Source: Anatilimnocola aggregata
GTDB taxonomy: Bacteria; Planctomycetota; Planctomycetia; Pirellulales; Pirellulaceae
Direction: 5' to 3'
NCBI RefSeq assembly: GCF_007747655.1
Contig: NZ_CP036274.1
Span: forward strand, 5,890,001-5,954,000
Length of the DNA: 64,000 nt
The notes below the pieces were generated by a model. That model saw only the letters and a list, made by a program, of their open reading frames with translations. It had not been told where the DNA came from and did not search any database. Positions 18,258-27,386 of the stretch are shown here, piece by piece. Made by a program: the position numbers and the translations under genes. Within the stretch, counting starts at the first letter, position 1; the number at the start of each line of letters is the position of its first letter.

Positions 18258-19088
18258 ATGAAATTCGCAATCTGCAACGAAACGTTCCTCGACTGGCCCT
18301 TCGATAAAGCCTTTGCCTTCGCCCGCGACGTCGGCTACACCGGCATCGAGATCGCCCCCTTCACTATCGCCACGAATGTTTTCGACATCAGCCCAGCTAA
18401 GCGAGCCGAAGTGAAGCGGCAGGCGGAAGATGCCGAACTGACGGTCATTGGCCTCCATTGGCTGCTGGCCAAGACGAATGGCTACTACCTCACTACGCCC
18501 GACGACGCAGTGCGAATCAAGACCAGCGAATACCTGGCGGAATTGGCCCGCCTCTGCCGCGACCTCGGCGGCCGTGTCATGGTTCTCGGATCGCCGCTTC
18601 AGCGCAACCTGCTCCCCGGCATTTCGCACGATCAGGGGCTCGACCTAGCCGCCGACTGCTTGAAGCGGGCCATACCGGTGCTCGAAGAGTGCAACGTCAC
18701 CTTCGCGATTGAACCGCTCGGTCCCGTCGAAGGCAACTTCCTCAATACGGCGGCCCTGGGAGTTGATCTGATCGAACGCGTCGGTTCGCCGAATTGCCGG
18801 CTGCATCTCGACTGCAAAGCCATGTCGACCGAAGCCAAGTCAATCCCCGAACTGCTGCGTGAGAACCGCCAGTTGCTCGAACACTTTCACGCCAACGACC
18901 CTAACCGCCGGGGCCCCGGCATGGGCGAACTCGACTTCCTCCCCATCTTTAAGACCCTGGCCGAGATCGACTATCGCGGCTGGGTCAGCGTCGAAGTTTT
19001 CGACTACGAACCCGGCGTCGAAACCCTCGCCCGCGAGAGTTTCGAATACATGCAGCACTGCCTGCAAGAACTCGGCCATGTGGGATAG
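18258..19088 (+). CDS. Sugar phosphate isomerase/epimerase family (xylose-isomerase-like TIM barrel)
   Basis: 276 residues from ATG 18258 (a GTG directly precedes it). AP-endonuclease-2/xylose-isomerase fold. Probable divalent-metal ligands are visible on successive strands: Glu in FAIEPLGP, Asp in CRLHLDCKAM, His in LLEHFHANDPNRRG and Glu in GWVSVEVFDYEPG. The HANDPN and SVEVF motifs are typical of the IolE/IolI/epimerase group. It lies 52 bases after the aldo/keto reductase and is probably co-transcribed. Exact substrate unknown. Confidence 0.88.
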   Translation: MKFAICNETFLDWPFDKAFAFARDVGYTGIEIAPFTIATNVFDISPAKRAEVKRQAEDAELTVIGLHWLLAKTNGYYLTTPDDAVRIKTSEYLAELARLCRDLGGRVMVLGSPLQRNLLPGISHDQGLDLAADCLKRAIPVLEECNVTFAIEPLGPVEGNFLNTAALGVDLIERVGSPNCRLHLDCKAMSTEAKSIPELLRENRQLLEHFHANDPNRRGPGMGELDFLPIFKTLAEIDYRGWVSVEVFDYEPGVETLARESFEYMQHCLQELGHVG

Positions 19089-19230
19089 GCATCCTGCCTG
19101 TCTTCCCCGTTCTTAGTCCAGACTGTCTTAGTCTTCTCTCACTTCCTCACAGGCTGGAAGCCTATGCCACGGCCGAAGCTTTCGTCCTTGACGTAACTCG
19201 CCGTGCCGCGTGGTCCGAAACGCACCAACT

Positions 19231-19324
19231 TGTCCAACAATCACCCCCATTGTTGGACAGCACCTTGCATATCTCTCGGAATCGGCGCGCTTTCGTGTCC
19301 AACTTCTCGCTCCTTGTTGGACAC
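19231..19324. repeat. Two hairpins sharing the arm TGTCCAAC/GTTGGACA
   Basis: TGTCCAACAAT (19231-19241) pairs perfectly with ATTGTTGGACA (19249-19259). GTGTCCAAC (19295-19303) pairs perfectly with GTTGGACAC (19316-19324). The same 8-base arm occurs four times within 94 bases, between the isomerase gene and the tRNA promoter. No T-run follows, so they are not simple terminators. The rest of 19089-19376 holds no gene. Confidence 0.7.
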
Positions 19325-19376
19325 CCCACTTTTGCGGTCACGCGGCACTTACGACCACTTTCCCCCACCGCCCGTG

Positions 19377-19406
19377 TTGACAACCAGCGTTCCGATGGCA
19401 AGATTA
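19377..19406 (+). promoter_or_regulatory. Probable promoter of tRNA-Glu(CTC)
   Basis: TTGACA at 19377-19382 and, 17-18 bases on, AAGATT/AGATTA. A start near 19413 would give a leader of about 55 bases before the mature tRNA. The -35 is perfect and the -10 is weak. Confidence 0.4.
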
Positions 19407-19466
19407 GATGCAGTCCTAGCAGGCAGACCGTCGTTTCCCTTCGGCCCGCTCGCTTCCTCACTGCAC

Positions 19467-19539
19467 GCCCCCATCGTCTAGTGGCCCAGGACCCCGGGTT
19501 CTCAGTCCGGTAACAGGGGTTCGAATCCCCTTGGGGGTA
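19467..19539 (+). tRNA. tRNA-Glu (anticodon CTC)
   Basis: 73 bases. The acceptor GCCCCCA pairs with TGGGGGT; the anticodon arm CCGGG / TCCGG encloses loop TTCTCAG with CTC at 19501-19503; the T arm is CAGGGGTTCGAATCCCCTT. CCA is not encoded. The body closely resembles tRNA-Glu(TTC) at 26360-26432. Confidence 0.93.
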
Positions 19540-19546
19540 CTCGTCA

Positions 19547-19579
19547 AAGCCGCCGTAAGTTATTACGGCGGCTTTTTTT
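19547..19579 (+). terminator. Rho-independent terminator of tRNA-Glu(CTC)
   Basis: AAGCCGCCGTAA pairs perfectly with TTACGGCGGCTT around GTTA, followed by a T-run. It starts 8 bases after the tRNA, so the tRNA is a single transcription unit. Confidence 0.9.
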
Positions 19580-19712
19580 GGTTGCGCGCAGCCACATCTG
19601 AGTCACCTGCCTGCGAACTTTCAGCAGGGGGTGGCACAAGTCCTTCGCAATTGGACCTGAATCTCGGCTTGGCCAAGGTTGAGTAGCGCGTGGCCACTGA
19701 ACACTGCAGAGA

Positions 19713-19931
19713 CTACGGCGCAGGAGCTGGAGCTGCGGGAACAGGTGGTTCGGCTGGTCCGCCGCCAAACGGAATGAGCGATTCTTCCAGTGTGAGTACG
19801 TAAATCGCCATGGCGACGAGCATCGCGGCCACCATCCACACGCGCCAATCACGATGGGGCTTCCAACCGCTCTTGGGGTGCTTGTGTTCGTGAGAACTGC
19901 CGTGCTGATGCTCGTGCTTCTTCGTGTTCAT
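19713..19931 (-). CDS. Small His-rich single-span membrane protein
   Basis: 72 residues from ATG 19931; the frame stays open further upstream, but the sequence before this ATG looks non-coding. A His/Lys-rich N-terminus (MNTKKHEHQHGSSHEHKH) precedes one membrane span (WMVAAMLVAMAIYVLTL) and an Ala/Pro tail. The His cluster could bind metal (inference). It follows the SpoIIAA-like gene on the same strand. No family recognised. Confidence 0.65.
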   Translation of the reverse strand: MNTKKHEHQHGSSHEHKHPKSGWKPHRDWRVWMVAAMLVAMAIYVLTLEESLIPFGGGPAEPPVPAAPAPAP

Positions 19932-19996
19932 GGATGCTTTCAAAGGTGCGAAAAATCGAGGGAGGGCGGTGGGCAACAGGCTGAGCCTCAATTTGC

Positions 19997-20353
19997 CTAA
20001 TCTTCGAGCCAGGCCCAGGCAGCGTCGATTTGACTGGCGTCGAAATACTTGATTTGCGCCATCGTGAATGGCTTGCAAACCTTTGCCATCCAGGCTTCCC
20101 AATCTTTTTCGCCGACCAGGGCGATTCGTTCGATCTTGGTGCAGTGGGTTGTCGAGAACTTGATGTCGTCCCACAGCGCGTGTGTATCCCAACCGGAAAA
20201 ATCGTGAAACCATGCCAGGAGCCGCACCTTGTTTTGCGAAGCAATGGCGGCATCCACTTGCGGAACAAAGGTTTTATAATCGGCGTCGTGCAATTTGCCG
20301 GACAACTTGAAACCGAGTACGTGACTGGAACTGCGATCAAGTGCCTCAATCAT
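19997..20353 (-). CDS. SpoIIAA-like / STAS-type (DUF3478) protein
   Basis: 118 residues. The opening MIEALDRSSSHVLGFKLSGKL and the strand KVRLLAWFHDFSGWD followed by IERIALVGEKDWEAWM match the SpoIIAA-like/SEC14-like single-domain family, often stress-related and of unknown ligand. There is no signal peptide, so it is cytoplasmic. It is about 65 bases upstream of the His-rich membrane protein, probably in one transcript. Confidence 0.85.
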   Translation of the reverse strand: MIEALDRSSSHVLGFKLSGKLHDADYKTFVPQVDAAIASQNKVRLLAWFHDFSGWDTHALWDDIKFSTTHCTKIERIALVGEKDWEAWMAKVCKPFTMAQIKYFDASQIDAAWAWLED

Positions 20354-20470
20354 GGCAAATCTCCGTGCGAGCAGGTTGCGAATCTGAAATAGTCGCCTTC
20401 AATGGCGGACTAACAGTTTACCGTGCTCGGCGCAAGAGTGCAGCGTGGGTTCGCAGTTAATAAATTCGCG

Positions 20471-21892
20471 CTACGCAATCACCTGTTTCACCACACGGCC
20501 AGCGACATCCGTCAGCCGAAAGTCCCGGCCAGCATGTCGATAGGTAAGCTTCTCGTGATCGAGCCCAAGCAGGTGCAAAATCGTGGCGTGGAAGTCGTGC
20601 ACGTGCACTTCATCGGCCCCCACGCTGCAGCCGTACTCGTCACTTTCGCCGTAGCTAAAGCCACCCTTCACACCGCCACCCGCGAGCCACGATGTAAACA
20701 CCTCGGCATGATGCTCGCGTCCCTTGGCATCCTTCCCGGTGTTGAAGGGCGTGCGGCCGAACTCGGTCGTCCACACCACCAGCGTTTCATCCAGCATGCC
20801 GCGCGCTTTCAAGTCGCGCAGCAGGCCCGCAATGGGCTGGTCGACATTTTTCGCCAATGGACCATGCGCGTTCATATCGCCATGCGAGTCCCAATTATTG
20901 GACGCGCCGGTATCGATCAACTCAATAAAGCGCACGCCGCGCTCGGCGAGGCGTCGCGCCATCAGGCATTGCCAAGCGAAGCCCTTGGTCCCGCCGCGCG
21001 GCAGGCCATAGAGCTGCAAGGTGGCATCGGTCTCGCGCGACAGATCGAACGCTTCCGGCGCTTCCGACTGCATGCCGAAGGCCGTTTCAAACGACTTGAT
21101 TCGCGCTGCTAGATTGCTATCCGTCGTGCGCTGAGCGAGATGCCGGCGATTAAACGCCTCCGCCAGACCGAGTTCCATCTCTTGCAATTCAGAGGCCGCC
21201 TGACGTCGCTTAATGTTGGCAATCGGCTCTGCTCCTGGCGCTACCAATGTTCCTTGATGGCAGCCCGGCAGAAAATCGGAAGCCCAAACCTGGCCACCGG
21301 CGTAAGGCAGATGCGGAGCCAGAACTACGAACGACGGCAAGTTCTGATTGATCGTCCCCAGCCCGTGACTGACCCAAGCTCCAATGCTGGGCCGGGCAAA
21401 CGTGACGGACCCCGTGTGAATGCCCAGTGTGGCCTGAAAGTGATCGGGATGATCGTTACGCATTGAGCGAATCAAACAGAGGTCATCAGCACAGCTGGCG
21501 ATATGCGGAAAGAGTTCACTGATCCAGAGCCCCGACTGGCCCCGTTGCTTAAACTCCCACTGGGGCCGTTTGAAATATTTTTCGACGACGCGATTATTCG
21601 GCGCGAAGGCCTCCAGCATCTTCTGGGGTACGTGAAACGATTGGTTGTGGTCGGCAATCAGTTTGGGCTTATAGTCGAAAGAGTCAACGTGCGAGACCCC
21701 GCCGCTCATGTTCAAAAAGATCACCCGCTTCGCTCGTGGCTCAAAATGTGGCGATCGCGGCGCTAACGGATCGGCTTCGCTTGCCGGCTTGTGATCTTGC
21801 CCGAGTAGTTCCGCCACAATGCCAGGAAGAAGCAGCGAACCTCCCACTAGGGAGTGGACGACCGAACGACGGCTGAGCGGAACTGGTGTCAT
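20471..21892 (-). CDS. DUF1501 protein with Tat-type signal
   Basis: 473 residues. The N-terminal twin-arginine motif (SRRSVVHSLVGGSLLLPGI) is followed by the DUF1501 hallmark FLNMSGGVSHVDSFDYKP and, later, LVVWTTEFGRTP and GREHHAEVF. GAGG stands 7 bases before the ATG. It is the last gene of a three-gene operon (membrane protein, PSCyt1-DUF1549-DUF1553, DUF1501), 9 bases after its partner. Exported; sulfatase-like fold, reaction unknown. Confidence 0.9.
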   Translation of the reverse strand: MTPVPLSRRSVVHSLVGGSLLLPGIVAELLGQDHKPASEADPLAPRSPHFEPRAKRVIFLNMSGGVSHVDSFDYKPKLIADHNQSFHVPQKMLEAFAPNNRVVEKYFKRPQWEFKQRGQSGLWISELFPHIASCADDLCLIRSMRNDHPDHFQATLGIHTGSVTFARPSIGAWVSHGLGTINQNLPSFVVLAPHLPYAGGQVWASDFLPGCHQGTLVAPGAEPIANIKRRQAASELQEMELGLAEAFNRRHLAQRTTDSNLAARIKSFETAFGMQSEAPEAFDLSRETDATLQLYGLPRGGTKGFAWQCLMARRLAERGVRFIELIDTGASNNWDSHGDMNAHGPLAKNVDQPIAGLLRDLKARGMLDETLVVWTTEFGRTPFNTGKDAKGREHHAEVFTSWLAGGGVKGGFSYGESDEYGCSVGADEVHVHDFHATILHLLGLDHEKLTYRHAGRDFRLTDVAGRVVKQVIA

Positions 21893-21901
21893 TGAAGAAC
21901 C

Positions 21902-24364
21902 TCAATCCACAAAAGCAAACTCATTCCCGCTGAGCAACACTCGCGCTAAGGCCGACCAGGCTTCGGGTTCCACTTGCGGCGGGGGCGCTCCTTTGGCTGC
22001 GAGCGCCGCGCGATACTTTTGCAAGAAGTCACTACATTCGCTCACTTCTTCGGAATTAGGCGCGCGAGTCAACGTGGTTTGATAGAGAAACTCGATTCGC
22101 TTCGGCTCCTCTGCCTGGGATGCAATTGCCAGTGCGGCCAATTTCGCCGCCGAGTCGTGCGCGAATGAATCGTTCATTAAAAAGAGAGCTTGCAGCGGAG
22201 TGGTGCTTGGCAAGCGAACGGCGGTGCTAGAACTCGGATCGGCACCATCGAAGATGGCGAGATACGGATTCTTCCGCAGTCGCTGCTGCATGAGATACAC
22301 GCTGCGGCGGCGAGTTTCGTACACGGCATTGAAGGGATTGTGTTGCGTAAAGCCCCACGATGCTGCAGGCGGAAACGGATGAGCTCCTGCCGGGGTTTCG
22401 TCGAGTTGACCGCTGACAAACAGTATCGAGTCGCGCAGTGCTTCGGCGTCTAAGCGGCGGCGGGTGAACTTCCAGAACAACTCGTTGTTGGGATCGAGAC
22501 GGGCACTCGTGGCAACCTCCTCGCTGGTCAATTGCCAGGTCCGCGAGAGGAGGATCTGCTTGTGCATCGCCTTGATCGACCAGCCACTTTCGACAAAACG
22601 CGCGGCGAGATAGTCGAGCAGTTCGGGGTGAGTTGGCGGCTTGCCCTGGCGGCCAAAATCATTCGGCGTTTGCACGATTCCTTTGCCAAAATGTTGCTGC
22701 CAGATGCGGTTGACCATGACTCGCGCGGTCAGCGGATTCTGCGGACTGCTGAGCCATTCGGCCAGTTGCAATCGGCCACTGGTCGCATTCTCGGGTGGCA
22801 ATTCTTGCCCGCCGAGAATCGCCGGAAAATGCCGAGGCACTTCATCGCCCAATCGTTTGGGATCACCACGTAGGTGAATCTTGGCATTCTCGGGCTTTGC
22901 TTCGGCCACGGCATAAGCGTCCGCAATCGGCGGCGCTTCTTTTTGTACCGCCTGATGTTTTTGTCTCGCTTCTTTCAATGCCTTGGCGGCGGCTTCAAGC
23001 TGCGTTTTCTTCTCATCGCTGTCAGGCAGTTTCTTGGCTTCCGCTTCAACGGCTTGCAGGCGATTAACCTCGGCCTCTGCAGCCGCGACCTTTTCTCGGT
23101 GCGGCTTGAGTAACTCGTCGATTGCGGCCGGCGTCATCAGCGGAACGAAATCAACCTGCTGCCTGCCTACTTCTGCGCCGGGAAAAGGATAGCGTGTGCT
23201 GCTGAAGATGCCATACAGTCCGTAGTAATCGTGAGAGGTGAACGGGTCGAATTTATGATCGTGACAACGGGCACACGAAATGGTCGAGCCCAGGAACGCG
23301 CGGCCGACGTTGTCGATGGTGTCTTCAATCGTAAGATGGTGCTCTCCTACTCGGTCGCCGCCAAACCGCCGTGCGATTGCCAGATAGCCGGTCGCTTTGA
23401 TCCGCTCAAACTTGATCTCTTCACTTTCGCCACCGAGCAAGTCTCCGGCAATCTGCTCGCGCACGAACTGGTCGTACGGCAGATTGCGATTGAAGGCCGA
23501 GATGACCCAATCGCGATAGCGATGGGCTTGCGGCACCGGGTAGTCGGAGGCATTGCCGCAGGTATCGGCATAGCGCACCACGTCCAGCCAATGCCGCCCC
23601 CAGCGCTCGCCATAGTGGGGTGAGCTCAGGAGCCGGTCAATTACTTTTTCGAACGCCTGGGGCGAATCATCGGCGAGGAATTCAGCTAGGTCATTTGGTG
23701 TCGGCGGCAGGCCGGTTAAGTCAAACGTAACTCGCCGCAAGAGCGTTCGCTTATCGGCCCGCGGCGCGGCTGCAACACCCGCAAGTTCCAGTCGATTCAA
23801 AATGAAATTGTCGATAGGCGTCAGCGGCCACGATTGGTCGGTGACGGCTGGTACCGGTCGATCTTGCACTGGCTGAAACGCCCAGAACTTGCGTCCCTCT
23901 TCCAGCGTCATACCCGACTTGGGTCGAGAATCTACGGTGCCCGCCGAAGTTGCCAGGCGTGGATCAGGGGCACCCTGTTTGACCCACGCCGTCAGGTCGT
24001 CGAGTTGTGTGGCTGAAAGTTTCTGCTCGGGGGGCATTTTCAGATCTTTGTCTGCATGCCGAACAGCAGTAATCAACAAGCTCTTTTCCGGGTCACCGGG
24101 AATGATCGCGGGCCCCGAGTCGCCACCCTTCAATAATGCTGAGCGCGAGTCGAGAAAGAGGCCACCTTCTTGCTTTTTGCGATCAGCACTGTGGCACTCG
24201 TAGCAATGTGCCACCAAGATTGGCCTGATTCGCTTCTCGAAGAACTCCAGGCCTTCAGAGCCTGCCGGGGTAGGGGTTTCTGCGCAGCACAGCCCACATG
24301 TGCCAAAGACCAGGGCAATCGCGGTGGAGAGGGCGAGGCTGGAACGGCGCGGCGGGGCGAACAT
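21902..24364 (-). CDS. PSCyt1-DUF1549-DUF1553 secreted fusion protein
   Basis: About 820 residues. After a signal sequence (LSTAIALVFGTCGLCCAE) come a PSCyt1 domain with haem motif C-Y-E-C-H and KMPPEQKL, DUF1549 (FDLTGLPPTPNDLAEFL, then C-A-R-C-H-D-H-K-F-D-P), a coiled Glu/Ala/Lys-rich linker (about 430-480), and DUF1553 (VMVNRIWQQHFGKGIVQTPNDFG). The start is uncertain: TTG 24400 overlaps the upstream stop, GTG 24376 and ATG 24364 follow; the ATG just before the signal sequence is preferred. Its partner DUF1501 follows directly. Confidence 0.88.
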   Translation of the reverse strand: MFAPPRRSSLALSTAIALVFGTCGLCCAETPTPAGSEGLEFFEKRIRPILVAHCYECHSADRKKQEGGLFLDSRSALLKGGDSGPAIIPGDPEKSLLITAVRHADKDLKMPPEQKLSATQLDDLTAWVKQGAPDPRLATSAGTVDSRPKSGMTLEEGRKFWAFQPVQDRPVPAVTDQSWPLTPIDNFILNRLELAGVAAAPRADKRTLLRRVTFDLTGLPPTPNDLAEFLADDSPQAFEKVIDRLLSSPHYGERWGRHWLDVVRYADTCGNASDYPVPQAHRYRDWVISAFNRNLPYDQFVREQIAGDLLGGESEEIKFERIKATGYLAIARRFGGDRVGEHHLTIEDTIDNVGRAFLGSTISCARCHDHKFDPFTSHDYYGLYGIFSSTRYPFPGAEVGRQQVDFVPLMTPAAIDELLKPHREKVAAAEAEVNRLQAVEAEAKKLPDSDEKKTQLEAAAKALKEARQKHQAVQKEAPPIADAYAVAEAKPENAKIHLRGDPKRLGDEVPRHFPAILGGQELPPENATSGRLQLAEWLSSPQNPLTARVMVNRIWQQHFGKGIVQTPNDFGRQGKPPTHPELLDYLAARFVESGWSIKAMHKQILLSRTWQLTSEEVATSARLDPNNELFWKFTRRRLDAEALRDSILFVSGQLDETPAGAHPFPPAASWGFTQHNPFNAVYETRRRSVYLMQQRLRKNPYLAIFDGADPSSSTAVRLPSTTPLQALFLMNDSFAHDSAAKLAALAIASQAEEPKRIEFLYQTTLTRAPNSEEVSECSDFLQKYRAALAAKGAPPPQVEPEAWSALARVLLSGNEFAFVD

Positions 24365-24396
24365 TTGAGCCACGCTATCCGACTCATCATCGTCTG

Positions 24397-26070
24397 TCAA
24401 TTTGTAGAACTCGAACCAATTGCATCAATCGGTTCATCAGCCGCTTTTGAGACAGGCTGATTGGAGGGGATGGCTGGTGCAGGAGAGTTGCTCTTCACCC
24501 GCTCATAGAGTGCGTACCGATTATTTTCCCGCAACAGGTGCCAGTCTTCGGCGCGAAACCCCTGCGGACGTTCCTTTAGGGCAATCAGCAAATAGTCGAT
24601 GGTGTTCAGCCACGGCCCCGATTTTCCTTTCAGGTTCCAAGCATCGAGTTCGTTCCAACGGCGCGGCAAGTCTGGAGTGTTGAAACGATGACCATAGTAG
24701 GGCCGCACGGCGGTGTACGTTGCAGAGAGGTAACTGAGATCTTCATTCGGGGCGAGCAGCACACCTTGGAGTTGTTCGCTGTTCATCCAGGCAAACATGT
24801 CGCGCGCCTGCGGAGGCAAATAGAGACCGAGGGAAGACTTTTCTTTACCCAGGCCGAGCGTGTCTGCATAAAACGCGAGATTATCGCTGACCGCGAGGAA
24901 ACCGCACGATCCTAGCACTGCCAAGCGTTGCCAGTTTGGCCAGCGTTCGCGCATGTACTGCAGCCCACTTGCGAGGAGTGGCAGCGACAGGAGCATCAGC
25001 GGCAACCAGACATAGCCGCGGGTAAAGTGAACCGGCTGTCGCGGATTGACGAACCAATCGTGCTTGGCAAGGAGGAGCGACACCACAAACGCAGTCGCGA
25101 AGAACCAAGTCTCTGGCTTGAACTCATCCTTGGACTTCGACCATTGCCAAGCTGCGAATATTGCGATCGGGCCGTATGCCAACATCAACGTATGGTTCGG
25201 CACGATCCAGGCCAGCGACCACAGCTGCCGCAGTTCGCGGTGCGTTGCCGACTGTTCGAGAAAGACAAAGTAATAACCAAGAAAGGCGGCAAGTACAGCG
25301 GTCAGTGTTAGTCCTCGCCAGAGTGCCGCAATTTGCCGACCCTTCACCAATTGCACGAGGTTCCAACTCCCCAGCACCAGCAAGTGTTGCAAACCGCTGA
25401 AGGGATGCGTTGCCGCCAGCAATGTCACCAACCCGACGGCTGTCCAGTTTCGCCCGCGCAGCACACACAGCCAGGCACCAGCGACCAGCGCGTGGTATAC
25501 CGACTCGGTCGGGTACAAAAAGTTTCGTCCCCAGTCCATGAACCACCAACCATCGGCCGGGTCGAAGGCGAGTAGTTTCGCCAGGAGTGGTTCTCCACTG
25601 ACGACGTTCGCCGCCATCTTGCCCGCAACCATCAGTCCCCCGCCCCACATTGTGAGCAAGAACAACAGGTACTGATCGACCGAATTAGGGACCAGGTGCT
25701 GAACGATCTTCAGAGTGAGCCAACCACCGACGAGGCCGGCGACCAGGCCGACAGAAACGTAAAGTACGCCTGGATCAATGCCCAATTGCGTGACACCGAC
25801 TCCCAAGGCAAACGTGAGCCAATGGAAGTAAATAGCCGGAGCATGGGGATCGGGGTCGTACGGACTGGCGTGAAGCAACGTGCCGCCACGGTCGAATACT
25901 TCGCGCCCATTTGCCACGTAGTAGGGCATATCGTATTGAATGAAGCCCGTCGCATCCGCGCGCCACAGATGGCTCGCATAAACGGCGTAAATCGGCAACA
26001 TCGAGAGCAACACCAGCAGAATCTCTTGCCCAACGACGCGATTCGGGCGAAGAGGGGGCAAGGCGTTCAT
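24397..26070 (-). CDS. Polytopic membrane protein, glycosyltransferase-like (unrecognised family)
   Basis: 557 residues with about 10-12 hydrophobic segments. An Asp-rich loop follows the first span (FIQYDMPYYVANGREVFDRGG), the layout of lipid-sugar-using GT-C glycosyltransferases, where such a loop holds catalytic acids. The C-terminal 130 residues are soluble (LAPNEDLSYLSATYTAVRPYYGHRF). The stop is next to the downstream PSCyt1 gene start, so it heads that operon. GT-C activity is a layout-based guess; no family motif is certain. Confidence 0.6.
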   Translation of the reverse strand: MNALPPLRPNRVVGQEILLVLLSMLPIYAVYASHLWRADATGFIQYDMPYYVANGREVFDRGGTLLHASPYDPDPHAPAIYFHWLTFALGVGVTQLGIDPGVLYVSVGLVAGLVGGWLTLKIVQHLVPNSVDQYLLFLLTMWGGGLMVAGKMAANVVSGEPLLAKLLAFDPADGWWFMDWGRNFLYPTESVYHALVAGAWLCVLRGRNWTAVGLVTLLAATHPFSGLQHLLVLGSWNLVQLVKGRQIAALWRGLTLTAVLAAFLGYYFVFLEQSATHRELRQLWSLAWIVPNHTLMLAYGPIAIFAAWQWSKSKDEFKPETWFFATAFVVSLLLAKHDWFVNPRQPVHFTRGYVWLPLMLLSLPLLASGLQYMRERWPNWQRLAVLGSCGFLAVSDNLAFYADTLGLGKEKSSLGLYLPPQARDMFAWMNSEQLQGVLLAPNEDLSYLSATYTAVRPYYGHRFNTPDLPRRWNELDAWNLKGKSGPWLNTIDYLLIALKERPQGFRAEDWHLLRENNRYALYERVKSNSPAPAIPSNQPVSKAADEPIDAIGSSSTN

Positions 26071-26359
26071 GGGGGAATCCAGTCGGTGCTGCCAAGCAAA
26101 TCAGCGTACATGAAGGCGTTAGAAGAGCCTTCCATCCAGTTTGCTTCACCACCGGCCGTTCGGAAGGGTTTTGCCTGCCGACCGCACGCGGTTTCGCCTG
26201 ACGAAGCGCGATGATGGCGATTGTACGGGCAAGATACACGCCTGTGCTTCGAACAGGGGGGCAACAGCGCACGGAACTCAGATGCGCTCAAAGAAACTCC
26301 GCGCGGCGAATTGCGGTGAGCAGGTCTCGCAGCCATCAAGCCGCTGCGAAAACAGAGAA
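26071..26359. other. Intergenic, no feature seen
   Basis: 289 bases upstream of the membrane protein gene. Overlapping short frames lack ribosome sites or domains. It should contain the promoter of the 26070-20471 operon, but no convincing -35/-10 pair is visible. Confidence 0.4.
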
Positions 26360-26432
26360 TGACCCCAACGGGACTCGAACCCGTGTTACCGCCGTGAAAG
26401 GGCGGTGTCCTAGACCGCTAGACGATGGGGCC
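26360..26432 (-). tRNA. tRNA-Glu (anticodon TTC)
   Basis: 73 bases on the reverse strand. Acceptor GGCCCCA pairs with TGGGGTC; the anticodon arm CCGCC / GGCGG holds loop CTTTCAC with TTC (26398-26396); T arm ACGGGTTCGAGTCCCGT. CCA is not encoded. Confidence 0.95.
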
Positions 26433-26643
26433 AGGTGAAAGAACTTGTGCCCGTTGATGGTTCCGATCAACGTGACAAGCCTTCAAACCGAAGCATGGGG
26501 TATACCGGGACAAGGCGGGGAGCGTCAAGTGGGGCTCATTTAACTTCGCAGTCGCGAGCTCCGACTTCTACTCACCAATTGGCAAGAAATGAGCAGAAAC
26601 AACGACGAAATCTCGCGAGCGATAAAACACTCGCGACGGAGAC

Positions 26644-26853
26644 TTAGCCTTCGGTACCGGTAGGTCCGGATTGTTCCAAATGGGCCGCTTCGTTGCGCTT
26701 AATTGCATCGTAAACCTCGCGGCGGTGGACGGGCACTTCTTTGGGTGCTTCCACCCCGAGGCGAACTTTGTCGCCCCGGATCTCAACGACGACAATTGTG
26801 ATGTCGTTGTTGATGACGATGCTTTCGTTCTTCTTGCGTGACAATACCAACAT
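26644..26853 (-). CDS. csrA: Carbon storage regulator CsrA
   Basis: 69 residues. The dimeric RNA-binding regulator blocks or stabilises mRNAs by binding GGA-containing leaders. The family signature is complete: MLVLSRKKNESIVINNDITI, then VEIRGDKVRLGVEAPKEVPVHRREVY, including the Leu4 and Arg44 positions that contact RNA. GAAGGA lies upstream of the ATG. It is monocistronic; a hairpin TCGCGAG/CTCGCGA (26613-26636) follows the stop but lacks a T-run. The nearest other genes are complex I genes in the opposite direction. Confidence 0.95.
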   Translation of the reverse strand: MLVLSRKKNESIVINNDITIVVVEIRGDKVRLGVEAPKEVPVHRREVYDAIKRNEAAHLEQSGPTGTEG

Positions 26854-26973
26854 CGGTCGATTCCTTCGCAGTTAGCGCGGTCCTAGTTCGCCGCGCGGAT
26901 TCCAGTCAGGCAGATCACCTTGGTGTGTCGCTGTAACTTGTGTCACCACCTGCGAGCGCGGAAATCCTTCTCT

Positions 26974-27003
26974 TTATTGTGGATTGGGATTTCTGGGAGT
27001 CAA
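26974..27003 (-). promoter_or_regulatory. Possible csrA promoter
   Basis: On the reverse strand TTGACT (27003-26998) and CAATAA (26979-26974) are 18 bases apart. The leader to the csrA ATG would be about 115 bases. The remainder of 26854-27386 holds no gene and separates csrA from the divergent nuoI. Confidence 0.35.
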
Positions 27004-27386
27004 GCTTCGGCTGTCAAGAGGGGACAGTTTTCCCAAAAATCTTTTCGGTTTTTAACGCTTCCCCTGCTGCGACTTAGGTGCAATCGAGCCCAATACTCGA
27101 GGCCGCCTCTCAGCCTGTCGATGCTCTTGATCAATCGCACCAACGAAGTAAATCCTGGCTTTTGGCTTGGCTTTCGCCAATTTGCAGCAACTTGAATCAT
27201 AGGTTGGATTTGCGTTTAGCGGCTTGAAACGCGATCCGGGCCTGGGATTCCGCTGGCACGTACGCTTGCGGGCTTGCCACATCCCCTTATAATTCTGTGG
27301 AAACCCGCGCAGGGGCTCGGATATTTCCTTGCGCTAGGGCAGTTTAGGTCGACTGTGTCTCTTTTTTTGCTGGAAAGCTCCTCGCC

